Shown here: positions 47,095 through 58,239 of the stretch, in pieces | Position numbering within the stretch: position 1 is the stretch's first letter | How the letters are laid out: each line of letters begins with the position of its first letter | From: Theropithecus gelada | Lineage: Eukaryota > Chordata > Mammalia > Primates > Cercopithecidae | DNA: 64,000 nucleotides | Direction: 5' to 3' | Assembly: GCF_003255815.1 (NCBI RefSeq) | Contig: NC_037682.1 | Location: forward strand, 3,438,839 to 3,502,838 | The notes under the pieces: generated by a model | Databases searched by the model: none | Seen by the model: only the letters and a program-made list of their open reading frames with translations | What the model was told of the DNA's origin: nothing | Program-made: the position numbers and the translations under genes

Positions 47095-47885
47095 TGTGCC
47101 TAACGCCTCCCCATGCCTGCGGGCAGGCCCTGGGCTCCTGGCACGGTGCACTAACGTGCTCAAAAGATGTCCGCATCCCTCATGGATGTGGTGAGGGCGA
47201 CGCTGCACCCTCCACCATGTGCCAGGGAAGGCTCTGCAGACAGAGGGGACGTGCATGGGGAACCCACGTGTGGGGCCTTCCTCTTCCCCCAGAGGTGGGA
47301 GCTTCTCCACGGTGGACCCCCATGGGGCTCCTACCTGGTGAGCCTAGACCAGCCTGCTGGCGAAGTCCCCTCCCCGGAGCGTCTCTGGAGGTGTCCAGGG
47401 AGGTGCCCAAAGGCAGAGGCTTCAGGTGGCCTGAGGAGGAGGGAGGAGGGAGGAGGGAAGATGTGGTGTGAGGAGTTGGAGGGAGCCCCCAGCCTTCCCT
47501 GTGCACTCCTGGCCTAAGCAGAGGCTGAATTCCGGGGCTCATGCCGCTGGCGGTGCACTTGGTGCACTCAGGAGGCTGCTCTGAAGCCTCAAACCAAGGG
47601 AGGGGCTTTGGTGATGGTGGCAGGGCCAGAGGGCCTCTCCAGGAGCCGCTAACACAAGGGGAGGGGCAGATACAAGCGGCCATTTGCAAGGAGTGAGGCC
47701 GAGGAAGTTCTCAGATGTTCTCAGAGTGCGAGAGATTGGCCATACGAAGCTGCACTGAAAGGCAGAGAGTCTCAGAGCAGCCCTTCCCTTTCCAGCCATC
47801 CCTCCAACCCCAGGATCCACACGGGTCCTGTTCTTAGTCCTGGGAGATGCATCAGGACCCAGGCTCAGCAGTGAGGGCATCAGGG
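47095..47885. other. MRGPRG upstream flank or intron, no coding seen
   Basis: Frames here are short or overlap on both strands. The non-coding first exon of MRGPRG may lie here or further right, but no signal picks it out. Confidence 0.35.
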
Positions 47886-47889
47886 GTGA

Positions 47890-48105
47890 GAGACACGGGA
47901 GAGAAGAGAGATAGAGAGAGACAGAGAGACAGGGGGAGACAGAGAAATGTAGACAGACATTGAGAGACAGAGACAGAGAGACAGAGACAGGGAGAGAGAT
48001 AGGGAGAGAGATACAAAGAGACAGAGATAGAGACAGACAGAGAAACAGAGATGAGACAGACAGGGTGAGAGAGAGAGACAGACAGACAGACAAACAGAGA
48101 GCGAT
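47890..48105 (+). repeat. (GAGACA)n purine-rich simple repeat
   Basis: About 215 bp of GAGA, GACAGA and GATAGA units. It keeps frames open on the other strand (Ser/Leu-rich), which explains the long minus-strand frame there. Confidence 0.93.
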
Positions 48106-48109
48106 CAAG

Positions 48110-50895
48110 CTGCCAACACACACCTCCCTGTCTGTTACACCTTTGCCTGGGCTGTGTCCCCAGCCCAGACAGCCCTCAATACCTCTTCCCTAACCCAGAT
48201 CCTGCTCAATACCTCTTGCCTGACCCAGGTCCTGCCCTACTTCAAGGTTTTACTCCTTCTCAGGGACCTGCAACCTCCTGCAGCTTCCTCCGGCCCCTGT
48301 GAGTCCCCTGTCTCATGCCCGAGCATCCCCCAGCACCTTCTTTGTGCTTGTCCTTGCCCCTAGTCGGAGGGTGGGGAGTGCGGCTCGGGCCTCGGCTCCT
48401 GTGCCTTGCCGTGGCCAGGCACACGGTGATGGTGGCCTGTCCTCCGAGCCCAGTCATGGGGAGTGGGAGACCTCGGCCGGACCCTGGCTTGTGGTGGTGA
48501 CTATGGTGACTGGGGGTGGGGTGGTGGGGTGGGCACACACCTCCCCTCTCTGAGCCTCAATTTCCCCGAGGAGGTAACCAGACTCTCCTGGCTGTGCTCT
48601 GGCTCCGGCTCAGAGTCTGAGGGCTGGGGGTGAAGCCGGTGCTCGGGCCCCCGTGCTGGGGTGAGGGTGGGCTCTGTGTCTGGAAAAAGAGTTACAGAGA
48701 GGAGTGGCATGGTGGCAGGAGGGGGCATCTTCATTTTTATCAGAATAGGTTCACCTGCCTGGCCCGCTCCAGCAACGCCCTTGAGCTCTAGTGTCCACAC
48801 GTTTCAACTCAGCCAGCATTCCCACCACCATCCTGCCCTACCTTCCCTTCCCAAAGGAAATCCAAACTTCCCAGCCAGCCCCATCCCCCGGGGAGCCAGG
48901 CTGAGAGCAGGGGCCACTACGGAGGGCAGAGGAGGGTGCCAGTGCCTCACCTGGGGGGTGCGGTGGGGGCAGACAGAGCCTTCTCACCTGTGACGAGGCT
49001 GCCCTCAGCTCTCTCGGGCCCTTCTCTGCTCAGACCAGCGCTCATTGCCTGGAGGCTCCTCCCGGTCCCTAAATCCTTTCATGTCCTCTGGGACCCATCT
49101 GGCTGGACAGAGGACATCCGGCCAGTTCCCTAGAAGTGGCAGGGTGTGGCACTGTTCACAGGAATTGCAGGAATGAGCTAAAACAAAGAGTTGTTAGTGT
49201 GGGCCGGCCTTTCCTTCCTCCTCAGCATCTCTGGCATGGGGAACTGAAGGCACCAGGCCAGTGTCTTCCACCTGCTCCCACCTCACCTGGTGCGTGGAGG
49301 GGAGGGAGCAGGTGGATGGAGACCCTCTGTGCCCAGTGAGACTGGACCACTTTCTAGCTGCCCCACTGATGTTGGGCTGCTCCTGCCAGTCTTTGGTTGG
49401 CTGTGGGCACAGGGGGCCTAGAACAGTGGGCAGGGCCCTGGCTGTGTGGCCTTGAGAGAATAACCTAACTTCTCTGTGCCTTGGTTTCCCCTTCTCACTG
49501 GACTGACCATTTATGGACAGCGGGAAGCCTGGGTGCCCAAGCTTGGGACTGGCTCTCCTAATGGGTCAGCCGACCAGTGCATCCGTGGGTGGTCTGCAGA
49601 GGCGGCCCCAACCCCTTCCTAAGAAGACCCCCTCACTGTCCATCTGTCTGCCTCGGAGGCTGGGCTCCCAGCCGTTGACGGATTGTTTTCTGCATTCTGC
49701 TCTGCAGAACACTGGACAGTGAGATGTTCTTTTTCCTTCCGTGGACTGCGCTCCACAGCTCCTGAGTGGGGTGCAGCGTGTGTTAGCACAAGCTAGAAAT
49801 TCGGTCGTAAAGATGCTCTTTCTCTTCACGTTTCTTAAATGGACTGGGCTTCAAAAATCACTTCTGTAACACCAGTCAGCAGCCTGTGGAGCTCTAGGAG
49901 GGTACCTGCTGGCTGCCCAGCCCCCAGCATTGTTGCACATGGCTTTGAAACGCACAGCACAGCTCATGTGGCCCAGGGGCACCTGCTGCCACCCCGCCTG
50001 CCGGCTCTGCCCCAGATGCCGGCCCTCGCTGGTCTCCGGGACCTCTCCCGGCGCGGCTCCACCTCCTCCCTGAGGTCACTGTCCAGGCCTGTTTCAACTA
50101 GCCCCTCCAAGCCCTCCTTACCTGCCTCCTGTTTGGGTGAAACTTTGAGCATCTCTATTAACTTAGTTGGTAGCTCCGGTCCCCTGCAGTCGCCGGGGGC
50201 CCAGAGGGACACGCAGAGGGAGACCACCTGCCTGGGTCCCTCCTGGCCGCCTCACCATTGGAGGTGGGATGGGGAGCTCAGCGTCAGCCACAGTGCGCAA
50301 GGTGAAGAGTTTTGATCCCTCGCAGATCCTCAAGCCGGGCAAGGCGCCCAGCTTCTATCCCAGGTAGCAGTCTCCTATCCCAGGTCTCCGACGGCAATCG
50401 CAACCCTGTGCCCATGGAGGCTGTCGAAGAGCCACTGGGAGTGGGATGGGCTAATTTCTCGGGCCGCTTTCTATTGGACACTTCAGACTGTGCTGGGCAA
50501 GGGCAGTTGTTTGAGGCAGCTTGGGGTGAAGCTCTTAGGGAGGACGTCCTGTGCAGCTTGGCCAGCCCCGGCCAGGCCCAGGCAGCCACCAACCATGGTT
50601 TCTCCATCACCCCTAACCCCTCCCACAGCCCCTTCTCGTGTTTGCCCACCGTCTAGGCCATGCTTCCACTTTCTCACCTGGGAGGCGTCTGGTGCAGGTG
50701 GAATGCATGGAGGGAGCCTCCGCTGGGGGAGCAGCTGCTCCCGGTGTTGCAAGGAGGACAGAGCCAATGCCTGCCCCTTCCGTGTTGTGGCCGACGGTGG
50801 CCTAAGAAGATGTGTCCACGCCCCAGTTGCTGGAAGCTGTGCACGAGCTCTTCCTGGGGAAAAGGGCCTTGGCAGATACACGGATTTTGAGATGA
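48110..50895. other. No gene seen between the two receptors
   Basis: GC-rich single-copy-looking sequence. A MIR-like fragment (reverse) is near 49440-49505 ('tgtgtggccttgagagaataacctaacttctctgtgcc'). Long frames at 49839 (+), 50490 (+) and 50483 (-) overlap and are not recognisable. Confidence 0.45.
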
Positions 50896-50899
50896 GCTC

Positions 50900-51215
50900 G
50901 TCCTGGAGCATCTGTGTGGGCCCTAAATCCAATGACAAGTGTCCTTATACAGGAAAGGAGAGGAGGGACACTGGAGAGCAGGGGGAGGCCACGTGAGGTT
51001 GGAGGCCAGCAGGGGTTACACAGCCACAGGCCAAGGAGGCCCAGAGCCACCAGGAGCTGGAAGAGATGAGGAAGCACTTTCCCCTGGAGCCCTTGGGGAG
51101 CGCGGCCCTGCCACCGCCTTGACCTCAGACTTCTGTCCTCCGTAACCGAGAGAATAAAGTCCTGCTGTGTGAAACCACCTGGTTGTGGTTGTTTGTTCTG
51201 GCTGATACAAGAAAT
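50900..51215 (+). mobile_element. MaLR-type LTR (MLT1-like), forward
   Basis: 'ccctaaatccaatgacaagtgtccttatacaggaaaggagagg', 'cacaggccaaggaggcccagagccaccaggagctgg', 'caccgccttgacctcagacttctgtcctcc', 'gagagaataaagtcctgctgtgtgaaaccacctggttgtgg': the usual order of an old MaLR LTR in forward orientation. AATAAA in it is the LTR's own signal. Confidence 0.8.
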
Positions 51216-51219
51216 GACT

Positions 51220-54200
51220 GCAAGGCAGGTGGCACGCGGGTACCGTTTGGGTGAGCGCTCCGAGTGAGCGCCGGCCACTCCACCGAGCCTCCCACGTGCC
51301 CCCACAGCGCCGTCTGAGATGGCGACCTTGTCATCCTTGCCCGCAGATGGGGAAACCAAGGTGCCGGAAACTTAAATTGCTTGTCCAGGTGGTGCAGACG
51401 CCCAAGTGTGGTTTGTCTGAACACGGCCATCCTGAGCTTGTCTGATGGTTTGCCCCGCGGGCCGGGGCTGCATGGCGACTCTGCACAGCTCACCCTACAG
51501 CAGCTCTGTGGCCCTGGGCAGTGTCCCAGTCTGAAAGTGTGCGCAATGGTTTAATCAGCTCGGGTGCGTGTGGGGACTCAGTGGTGATCTATGTGGGGGC
51601 TGCCTGGGGGTCACTGAGGAGGCAGGAACAGCGCAGGATTCAGCCGGTTCACCAGGAACCCGTCTCTGTTCACGTGGTTTCCATGCCACCGTCCTATCTG
51701 ACCTTCAGGACAACATCGGCCTGACTCAGCCCAAGGGAGAACACAAGGTTTTCCAGGTCCCCCAGGGCAGGTGGAGAGTGGGAACCGGGTGTCCAGCAGC
51801 GTCCTGCTCACCCTCACCCCCGCCTGTCTGCAGAGGAGCTTGACAGTGGGAGTGTTTTAATATAGGCATCATTATTATTATTATTCAGATAGGCAAGGCC
51901 GCCAGATCAGGAGACGCTGCGGTTGAAGAGATGGTTGCTAACTCATAGCTCCCAGGAGGAGGGGGAGGTGACCCCACAGGGGCCACATGGGGCAGTACCG
52001 GGTTGGTCAGGAGGCAGAGGGAGAGGGGAGGGGAAATGTGGACCAGAGCTTCCTCATGGTTTCTGTAGGAAGGAGTGGGCAAGGCAGCCAATGTAAGTGG
52101 GTTTAGGGTTGGCAGCTGGAACAGTTTCAGAGCTCAGGGTCCTAGAGCCAGTCCCTGGTGGTCTGGAACCCGGCCCTGGGGTGGGTGATGAGGGCAGGGA
52201 TAGTGGCTGGGACTGTGGGAGCCGGATAGAGGAGGGGCTGGGCATGGGTCTGCATTTGAAAGGTGAGCTCATGAAGGCGTTGTCACTCTCTAGCAATTGA
52301 CTGACCATGGGAAGGGCCGTCCCTTGGGGTCTTCAAGGCCTCAGATGCCAAAGATTCAGACACAGAAAAGAAGACCCGGGTGGAACAGGGTGTACCGGGA
52401 GCTGTGGAGGCTGGTGGACCGGACTTGAGGCCGCCCTCCTTCTGTCTCCCTCCCTCCTTCTTCCCAGGTCGGAATCTTGTGTGGCCCAGAGCTGGGGGCT
52501 CCCATGGGGCTGCTGCTCCCTCCTTCCACCAGGGGACAGACAGTTCCGGGCTGAGAGCACCCAGCTTAGAAACCAGAGCCCCTCGGTGGCGGCCAGCACT
52601 GGGCTCTGCTGTGTCCGGTGGTGGCTCCTGCCAGGCCCTCTCAGTCTCTCGAAGCCTCAGTTTCCCGTGGGCTACTTGGGAAGTTCATGTGACATCATAC
52701 ATGTTACATGTGTGACCCAGCGCCCAAGGCAGAGTAATGACTCGGAATGCGCTGGCTCTGCTGCCAGTGAGATCCAACAGCTGAAAAGAAAATTACCTCT
52801 TCATTAGAATAAGCAGGTCTGACGTGCTTCAGTGGCCACACATGGGGGTGGTGGGAAAGCAGGAGGCTGAAGGGACAGGAAACCCCATGGCCTTAGGAGC
52901 TGCCAGGAGCACCCTCTCTGCAGCTGGGCATTGTGCAGGCACCATCAAGGCGGGCGGATGGGGTGTGTTTCAGAGGAAAAGGGTCAGGGCTGTGGAAGAA
53001 TGGAGCAATTTCACGAGAACAACAAAACTAAAGCCGTGGTCACGTTTTAGGTGTGATGTTTGGTTTTATTTTTCCAGCGTGTGAGCTAATGAGCCAGCTG
53101 AGTGAGCCTGCCTTGCCCCGTGAAGACGCCACGCAGCACAGGCTGATTTACAGACTCGCACCTGGGCGCTGGGGAGGGGACGGGGATGCTTGGCCGGGGG
53201 CCTGGCTCTGCTCCTGTCCTCACACACACAGGCCTCACCCACAGCCTCCCTGGGCCCTGAAGACAGAGCGGGTTACACAGGCTCCCTGGAAATTTGGCTG
53301 CCCCCAGCAGTAGCTGCCTCTTCTTGGGAACTCTGTGCTGGCTGCAGAAGCCCTGCAGGGAGCCAGGGGTGCGGGTGGACAGGGTGGACTGGGCCCTGGC
53401 TGAGGAGCTTTGCCTGCAACCCAGGTGGAGGTGACCTTTGAGCAGCGTGGTGCCAGGGTCCTGCAGGGTGGGGTCTAGGGGTCCCTGGTGGGGCCTTGTG
53501 GCTCTGGGAGCAGAAGAGGATGTGCAGCGGGGGAGGTCAGAGGCGGTGCAGGCCAGGCAGGGGCAGGTGGGAACCTTCACGGAAGCTCAGCCTCCAGTTT
53601 GGAGACCGGCCCACATGGTCCTAATGTCCTGAGGTCTCAGGGACCACAGAACTGGAGGCTAAGCTGGCAGATCTGGGGCCACAGGGACACCCCACCAGCA
53701 TCCTGGGCCATCAGGCCATATACCTGCTGCCATACCAGCTACTAGAGTGGGGACGGGCTGGGCCCAGTTTCCATGGAGACCTCAGATGAGGCCACATTTC
53801 CCGGACTCCTCAGGAAGGGACTAATAAGGAGGAATCTAGAGTCGCCCCAATCCCCTGGGCACCGGGGGCAGGCTCTCCGGGAAGAAGTGAGCATCCTAAC
53901 GGTCCCCGACCTCTCCGGACCCTTATGCAGCAAAGGGGTCTGGGTGGGGATGGGGCTAGGGTTGGGGGAGCCAGTGTGGGGCTGAGCCAGCCCTGGTCCA
54001 GTGAGGCGGAGGGTGTGGGGTGGGAGGGTGGTGCTGGGAGTCACCTTCTGGCTCTGCCGCTTTCTTGTGGTCCTGAGTGGCCACATCGCCCCTCTGAGCC
54101 TTGGTGGTCTCATCTGTAGAGTGGGAGCACCTTCCTACATTATTACAAGGATTCCCCGGGATCGTGTCCACGGTGAGGTCATGTCCGTGAGATGAATCTG

Positions 54201-54345
54201 TGCTTTTCCTCCTGGTTCTTTCTTGTTTTGGGGGAAGTTTATGTCCTGGGGCTGAAAGCGGAATTTGCAGACACGCCACTTCCCTTTCTGTTCTCGTTTC
54301 CAGCTAAGGAACTGAAGTTGCTAATCATGTCCTGGAAGTGGGAAG
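51220..54345. other. No gene seen
   Basis: Small (ATT)n at about 51868-51886. MIR-like fragments, reverse, near 52615-52690 and 54045-54180. Frames up to 166 codons have no recognisable similarity. Confidence 0.45.
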
Positions 54346-54350
54346 AGAGG

Positions 54351-54488
54351 GCCCTGCCCAGACCCTGGGCCAGAGATCATTTGGGAGGTGGGGAGAGATG
54401 GGCCTGCCCAGACCCTGGGCCAGAGATCATTTGGGAGGTGGGGAGAGACGGCCCTGCCCAGATCCTGGGCCAGAGATCATTTGGGAGG
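54351..54488 (+). repeat. 50-bp tandem repeat, 2.8 copies
   Basis: Copies at 54351-54400, 54401-54450 and 54451-54488, each starting G(G/C)CCTGCCCAGA.CCTGGGC followed by CAGAGATCATTTGGGAGG. Nearly identical, so recently amplified. Confidence 0.95.
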
Positions 54489-54489
54489 A

Positions 54490-56170
54490 AGTAAGTCCCC
54501 AAGTGGGGGCTGGAGGTGCTCTAGGAGAGGTGGTCCAGCCCCTGGGGCTCCCAGTCTCAAGGGATACCTGGACCCAGGCTTGCTGGGCATGTGCGGGAGC
54601 CTGGGGTGAACGCACTGTGTGGGCTGGGAGGGGCCCGGTGCAGCCCCCATGGTGGAGCCGGATTCCAGGGTGCTGACCAGGGATTTGCGACTCACACCCA
54701 GACTCAGGGGAGACAGGCTCAGTCATGGTCCAGAGGGAATGTCCCTCCATCACCAGGCATGGAGGCCGGAGGCAGAAATCAAAGAAAACACGCTCAGATG
54801 CCTTAGTCTGTGGCTGAGAATTGTACTGTGGGCTTGGATGGCGGCGCTGGCAGCAGTAGAATCGACAATCATTTCTCTTGGGCTCACAAGAGGCTGGACA
54901 GGTCTCAAAGACTCAAAGAACTGGGTTCTCATATTTTATAGATGAGCAAGCAGAGGCATAGGGATGTTCAGAGATGGTCTTAGCGGCACAGTGGGGTGGC
55001 TAGCAGGGCTCAGCCCAGGCTGTGGGCTCCAAAGCCCCTGCTCTAGCACCCCCTGGCACATGCTCCTGGATGGCAGCCAGGCCCGGCACTCAGGGGAAGC
55101 TCAAAACCCATTGAGGGGTGAAGCCTGGGTTCCTTCCTTAGAGGGATCCTCTGGAGCGGGACTGCTCAGGACAGAGGCAGGTGAACTGCCTTGGATAGGG
55201 CTGGTGGGAAGCTTTCCGGTTGCTGAAGGCCTGGGTCCTGTGGGGAGACAGGGCTGCAGGCTGCTGGGTAGGGCTGTAAGGAGCCTCTCCACCCACCCAG
55301 GGAGCATCCTCTAATATCCAGGGTCACCCATGGGGGCCGGCTTTTCTGAAGCTCCGAGTGAGGGTTGCATCATCCAGGTCTGGGTGGCATGGCCTTGAGC
55401 AACGTCCTGATGACCAAGGACAGCCCCACAGCCTTCTAGAAGCCTCAGCCCCTGCTTTTCCTCACAGCATCTGTGCTGGGGTTGGGGGTACAGCTTTTGA
55501 TCACTGTACACCCTTATGCTGATAGAATGAGTGGCTTTGCGGTATCACCGCATTTTCCTGCTGAAAACTCATGACAACGTAACGGACCCGGGTCAAAAAG
55601 GCTGCTGGCTGCTTTGGACACAGTTCGTCGGGGGAAGGGGTCAAGTTTTGGGCAGTCTTCAATTTTAGGGCCAATTTAGCTTCCACAGAGGGAACATGGC
55701 GAGCTGAGGGAATGGCTGTGTTCTCTGTGGGTGCCCCTGCAGCACTGGGGAAGCTGGAGTGGGAGGGGAGGTGGGCTGTGGGAGGGCCTGGACCTGCCCC
55801 TCACCTGGCGTCTGGCCTCGCTTCCTTCCTTTCCGGGGTCTCCTCACCGCAGCTGAGCACGGAATGGGTAGCAGCAGCAGCTCTCGAGTGCCAGTGCATG
55901 AACCATTGGGGAGGTTTCCCAAAAATGCACATTCCTGGGCCTTCTCCCCAGAGACCCAGCCCACCTGCCTGGGCATGTGGAGACCTCGCCTTTCCAGCTG
56001 CTCCCAGGGGAGCCTTGTGCTCCGGACCGACGGTCACAGATTTGGCAGCACATGACCGGGCCACCCATCAAGGCCTCCTCCAGGTCCAGCTGGCCCCAGC
56101 CTCTGACCCCACCGCCTTCCCCAAGTCACCCTCCTGCCTCATGGGGGCTGCAGCTGGGGACGGGGCCCCC
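54490..56170. other. MRGPRE 3' flank, no other gene
   Basis: No canonical AATAAA was noticed on the minus strand in this stretch, so the end of the MRGPRE transcript is undefined here. 54880-55030 ('ttttatagatgagcaagcagaggcatagggatg') is MIR-like. Confidence 0.4.
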
Positions 56171-56175
56171 AGGTC

Positions 56176-57111
56176 TCAGGCTGCTATGTCCACCAGGCCC
56201 CGGCGGGAGGTCTCCCTGACGGCCCCCAGCTCAGCCTCGTCTCCCAGTGCTCGCTGGAGGACCAGCCGGAGGGGCAGCCTGCGGCCCTGGGCACTGCCCA
56301 GGCAGAAGTAGACGACGGGCTTGGCTGCGCAGTACACGGCGGCCGTGAGGAAGCTGAAGTGGTAGAAGTAGTGGGGGATGTGCCAGAGCAGGTTCCGGGA
56401 CAGCCAGTAGATGCCGAAGGGCAGGCCGCAGAAGAGGAAGAGGAGGACGGCCAGGAGGATGAGCGTGGGGAAGCCCCGGGGCGGGGGCCGCTGGGGGCCT
56501 CGCTCCACTTGCAGCAGCAGCATGAGGCTGGCCCCACACATGGTGCAGCACAGCACAGCCAGCAGCACCGCTGCTACCAGCCACAGTGTCCGGCATAGGT
56601 GGCGGCTGGGCTCCCCGAAGAACTGGGTGCAGGCACCACTGAGCAGCAGGTGCAGCAGCAGGCAACAGGCCCAGGTGAGGGCACACACGCAGGTGGTCAG
56701 GTGGCGTGGGCGGCGGCACGAGTACCAGGCTGGGAAGAGGGCGGCCAGGCACTGCTCCACGCTGACGGCCACCAGGAGACTCAGGCCCACGATGTAGCAG
56801 AAGAAGCGCAGCGTTGCCAGGCTGGTCTGCACGAAGCCCGGGAAGTCCAGCCGGCCCTGCAGCAAGTCGGGGATGATAGCCACCATGTGGCAGCCAAGGA
56901 AGATGAGGTCCGCGCAGGCCACGTCCAGGAGGTAGATGGCGAAGGGGTTTCTGTAGACATTGGAGCTGAGCAGCCAGAGGACCGCCCCGTTCCCCAGCAG
57001 CCCACCGAGGCCGAGCCCCTCAGTGAGGGACAGGATGACGAGGTTGAAGGCCACATCCTCCTGGGCGCCGTCGGCAGCCCCTGCATGCTGTCCAGCTTCT
57101 CTGGACTCCAT
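56176..57111 (-). CDS. MRGPRE: MAS-related G-protein coupled receptor member E
   Basis: Single coding exon of 311 residues plus stop; human MRGPRE has 312 and shares the REAGQH...GAQEDVAFNL start and the RRGLVDIAA end. It is a seven-helix class A receptor of the Mrg family, expected at the plasma membrane; the ligand is not firmly known. Helices by eye: TM1 about 22-49 (GN at 40-41), TM2 57-80, TM3 97-118, TM4 138-158, TM5 176-200, TM6 215-236 (FLFCGLPFGIYW), TM7 250-271 (AAKPVVYF in place of NPxxY). The DRY position reads EQC (119-121), so the usual arginine is missing; from memory human MRGPRE shares this. The reading frame is open 35 codons further upstream. I choose the inner Met because family similarity starts there and a splice acceptor lies six bases before it. 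I see no signal peptide and no N-glycosylation sequon in the N-terminal tail. Confidence 0.96.
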   Translation of the reverse strand: MESREAGQHAGAADGAQEDVAFNLVILSLTEGLGLGGLLGNGAVLWLLSSNVYRNPFAIYLLDVACADLIFLGCHMVAIIPDLLQGRLDFPGFVQTSLATLRFFCYIVGLSLLVAVSVEQCLAALFPAWYSCRRPRHLTTCVCALTWACCLLLHLLLSGACTQFFGEPSRHLCRTLWLVAAVLLAVLCCTMCGASLMLLLQVERGPQRPPPRGFPTLILLAVLLFLFCGLPFGIYWLSRNLLWHIPHYFYHFSFLTAAVYCAAKPVVYFCLGSAQGRRLPLRLVLQRALGDEAELGAVRETSRRGLVDIAA

Positions 57112-57135
57112 CGTAGGCTGGGGGACAGGGGGTGC
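57112..57135 (-). other. MRGPRE: Predicted 3' splice acceptor at MRGPRE start codon
   Basis: On the minus strand CACCCCCTGTCCCCCAG is followed by CCTACG and then the ATG at 57111. This is a strong polypyrimidine tract plus CAG, so the coding exon probably starts six bases before the ATG and the 5' untranslated exon lies further right. Human MRGPRE is known to have a non-coding first exon some kilobases upstream, which fits. The first exon itself is not located here. Confidence 0.6.
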
Positions 57136-57139
57136 TGCT

Positions 57140-57524
57140 GCTGCTCGCTCTTTCTCCTGATGCCCCTGTAAGCACAACAGTTGAGTGTGGAGCTCAGGAA
57201 TCCATGCCCCCTCCACCCCCCGACATCAGGGGAGATGAGATAGCTAAGGGTTGGGTGGGTGACCAGGGGAATGGTGAGACCCTCCAGGAGGAGACTCCTC
57301 TCCCATTTCCACCCTCAGTCACCCGACCTAAGCCTCTCTTCCCTAAGACACTCAGGAGGAAGGTCTCCCCCTTCCTCCCCTCCCCATGGTTACCTGGCCT
57401 CAAAGGCCTTCTGTGGGGCTGGTCCCTGCAGGCCAGGTGGGGGCAGGGACCAGGAGATGTGGGAAGAGGGTCTGAGACCCATGGGGCTCCCTGTTGCTTG
57501 TGGTGCCTTGATCCTCAGAACAGT
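57140..57524. other. MRGPRE upstream flank, probable intron
   Basis: Sequence right of the predicted MRGPRE acceptor. No exon recognised. Confidence 0.35.
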
Positions 57525-57528
<4 letters not shown>

Positions 57529-57557
<29 letters not shown>

Positions 57558-57800
57558 AGATGGAGTCTGGTTCTGTTGCCCAGGCTGGAGTGCAATGGCA
57601 TGATCTCAGCTCACTGCAACCTCCGCCTCCCAGGTTCAAGTGATTCTCCTGTCTCAGCCTCCTGGGTAGCTGGAATTACAGGTGCCTGCCACCACGCCCG
57701 GCTAATTTATTATATTTTTAGTAGAGACAGGGTTTCACCATATTGGCCAGGCTGGTCTCGAACTCCTGACTTTGTGATCTGCCTGCCTCGGCCTCCCAAA
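57529..57800 (-). repeat. Alu, reverse, lacking its 5' end
   Basis: Long poly-T, GAGATGGAGTCTGGTTCTGTTGCC.. stops at ..GCCTCGGCCTCCCAAAG, so the last about 40 bases of the element are missing. Confidence 0.92.
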
Positions 57801-57954
57801 GAGCAGCCTTATTTTAGTCAAAGGCAGAGCAGGAGGCACTGCTCATGCCTAATGAGTGGTGTGACCACAGAGGGACAGCTTACAGTGGCTGGGGGGGCTT
57901 TTCGTCGTCATCTTAAAGCAGCCCCCAACTCTTTCAGGCCTTTCCTTGACATCC

Positions 57955-58233
57955 ACGAGGAGAAGGAGGGGAGGAGGCATGGGAGGACGATGGAAGAGAA
58001 GAGGAGGGAGGAGGAGGAGAGGGAGGAGAAGGAGGGGAAGAGGTCCAGGAGGATGATGGAAGAGAACAGGAGGGAGGAGGAGGAAAGGGAGGAGAAGGAG
58101 GGGAGGAGGCAGGGGAGGAGGCAGGGGAGGATGATGGAAGAGAACAGGAGGGAGGAGGAGGAGAGGGAGGAGAAGGAGGGGAGGAGGCGGGGGAGGAGGC
58201 AGGGGAGGATGATGGAAGAGAACAGGAGGGAGG
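57955..58233 (+). repeat. Polypurine GGAGGA minisatellite
   Basis: About 280 bp almost all A and G on the plus strand. The landmark ATGGAAGAGAA recurs at 57990, 58056, 58134 and 58212, giving unit lengths 66, 78 and 78 bp. Runs of GGGAGG and GGGGAGG give potential for G-quadruplex or triplex structure. All lengths are multiples of three, so frames stay open (Glu/Arg-rich). Confidence 0.92.
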
Positions 58234-58239
58234 CACAGC

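Noticed and set aside
55972..56752. Overlapping frames on both strands across MRGPRE (for example 173 codons minus, 199 codons plus)
   Set aside because: Shadows of the MRGPRE coding exon and its GC-rich flank. Only the 311-codon frame has the seven-helix pattern.
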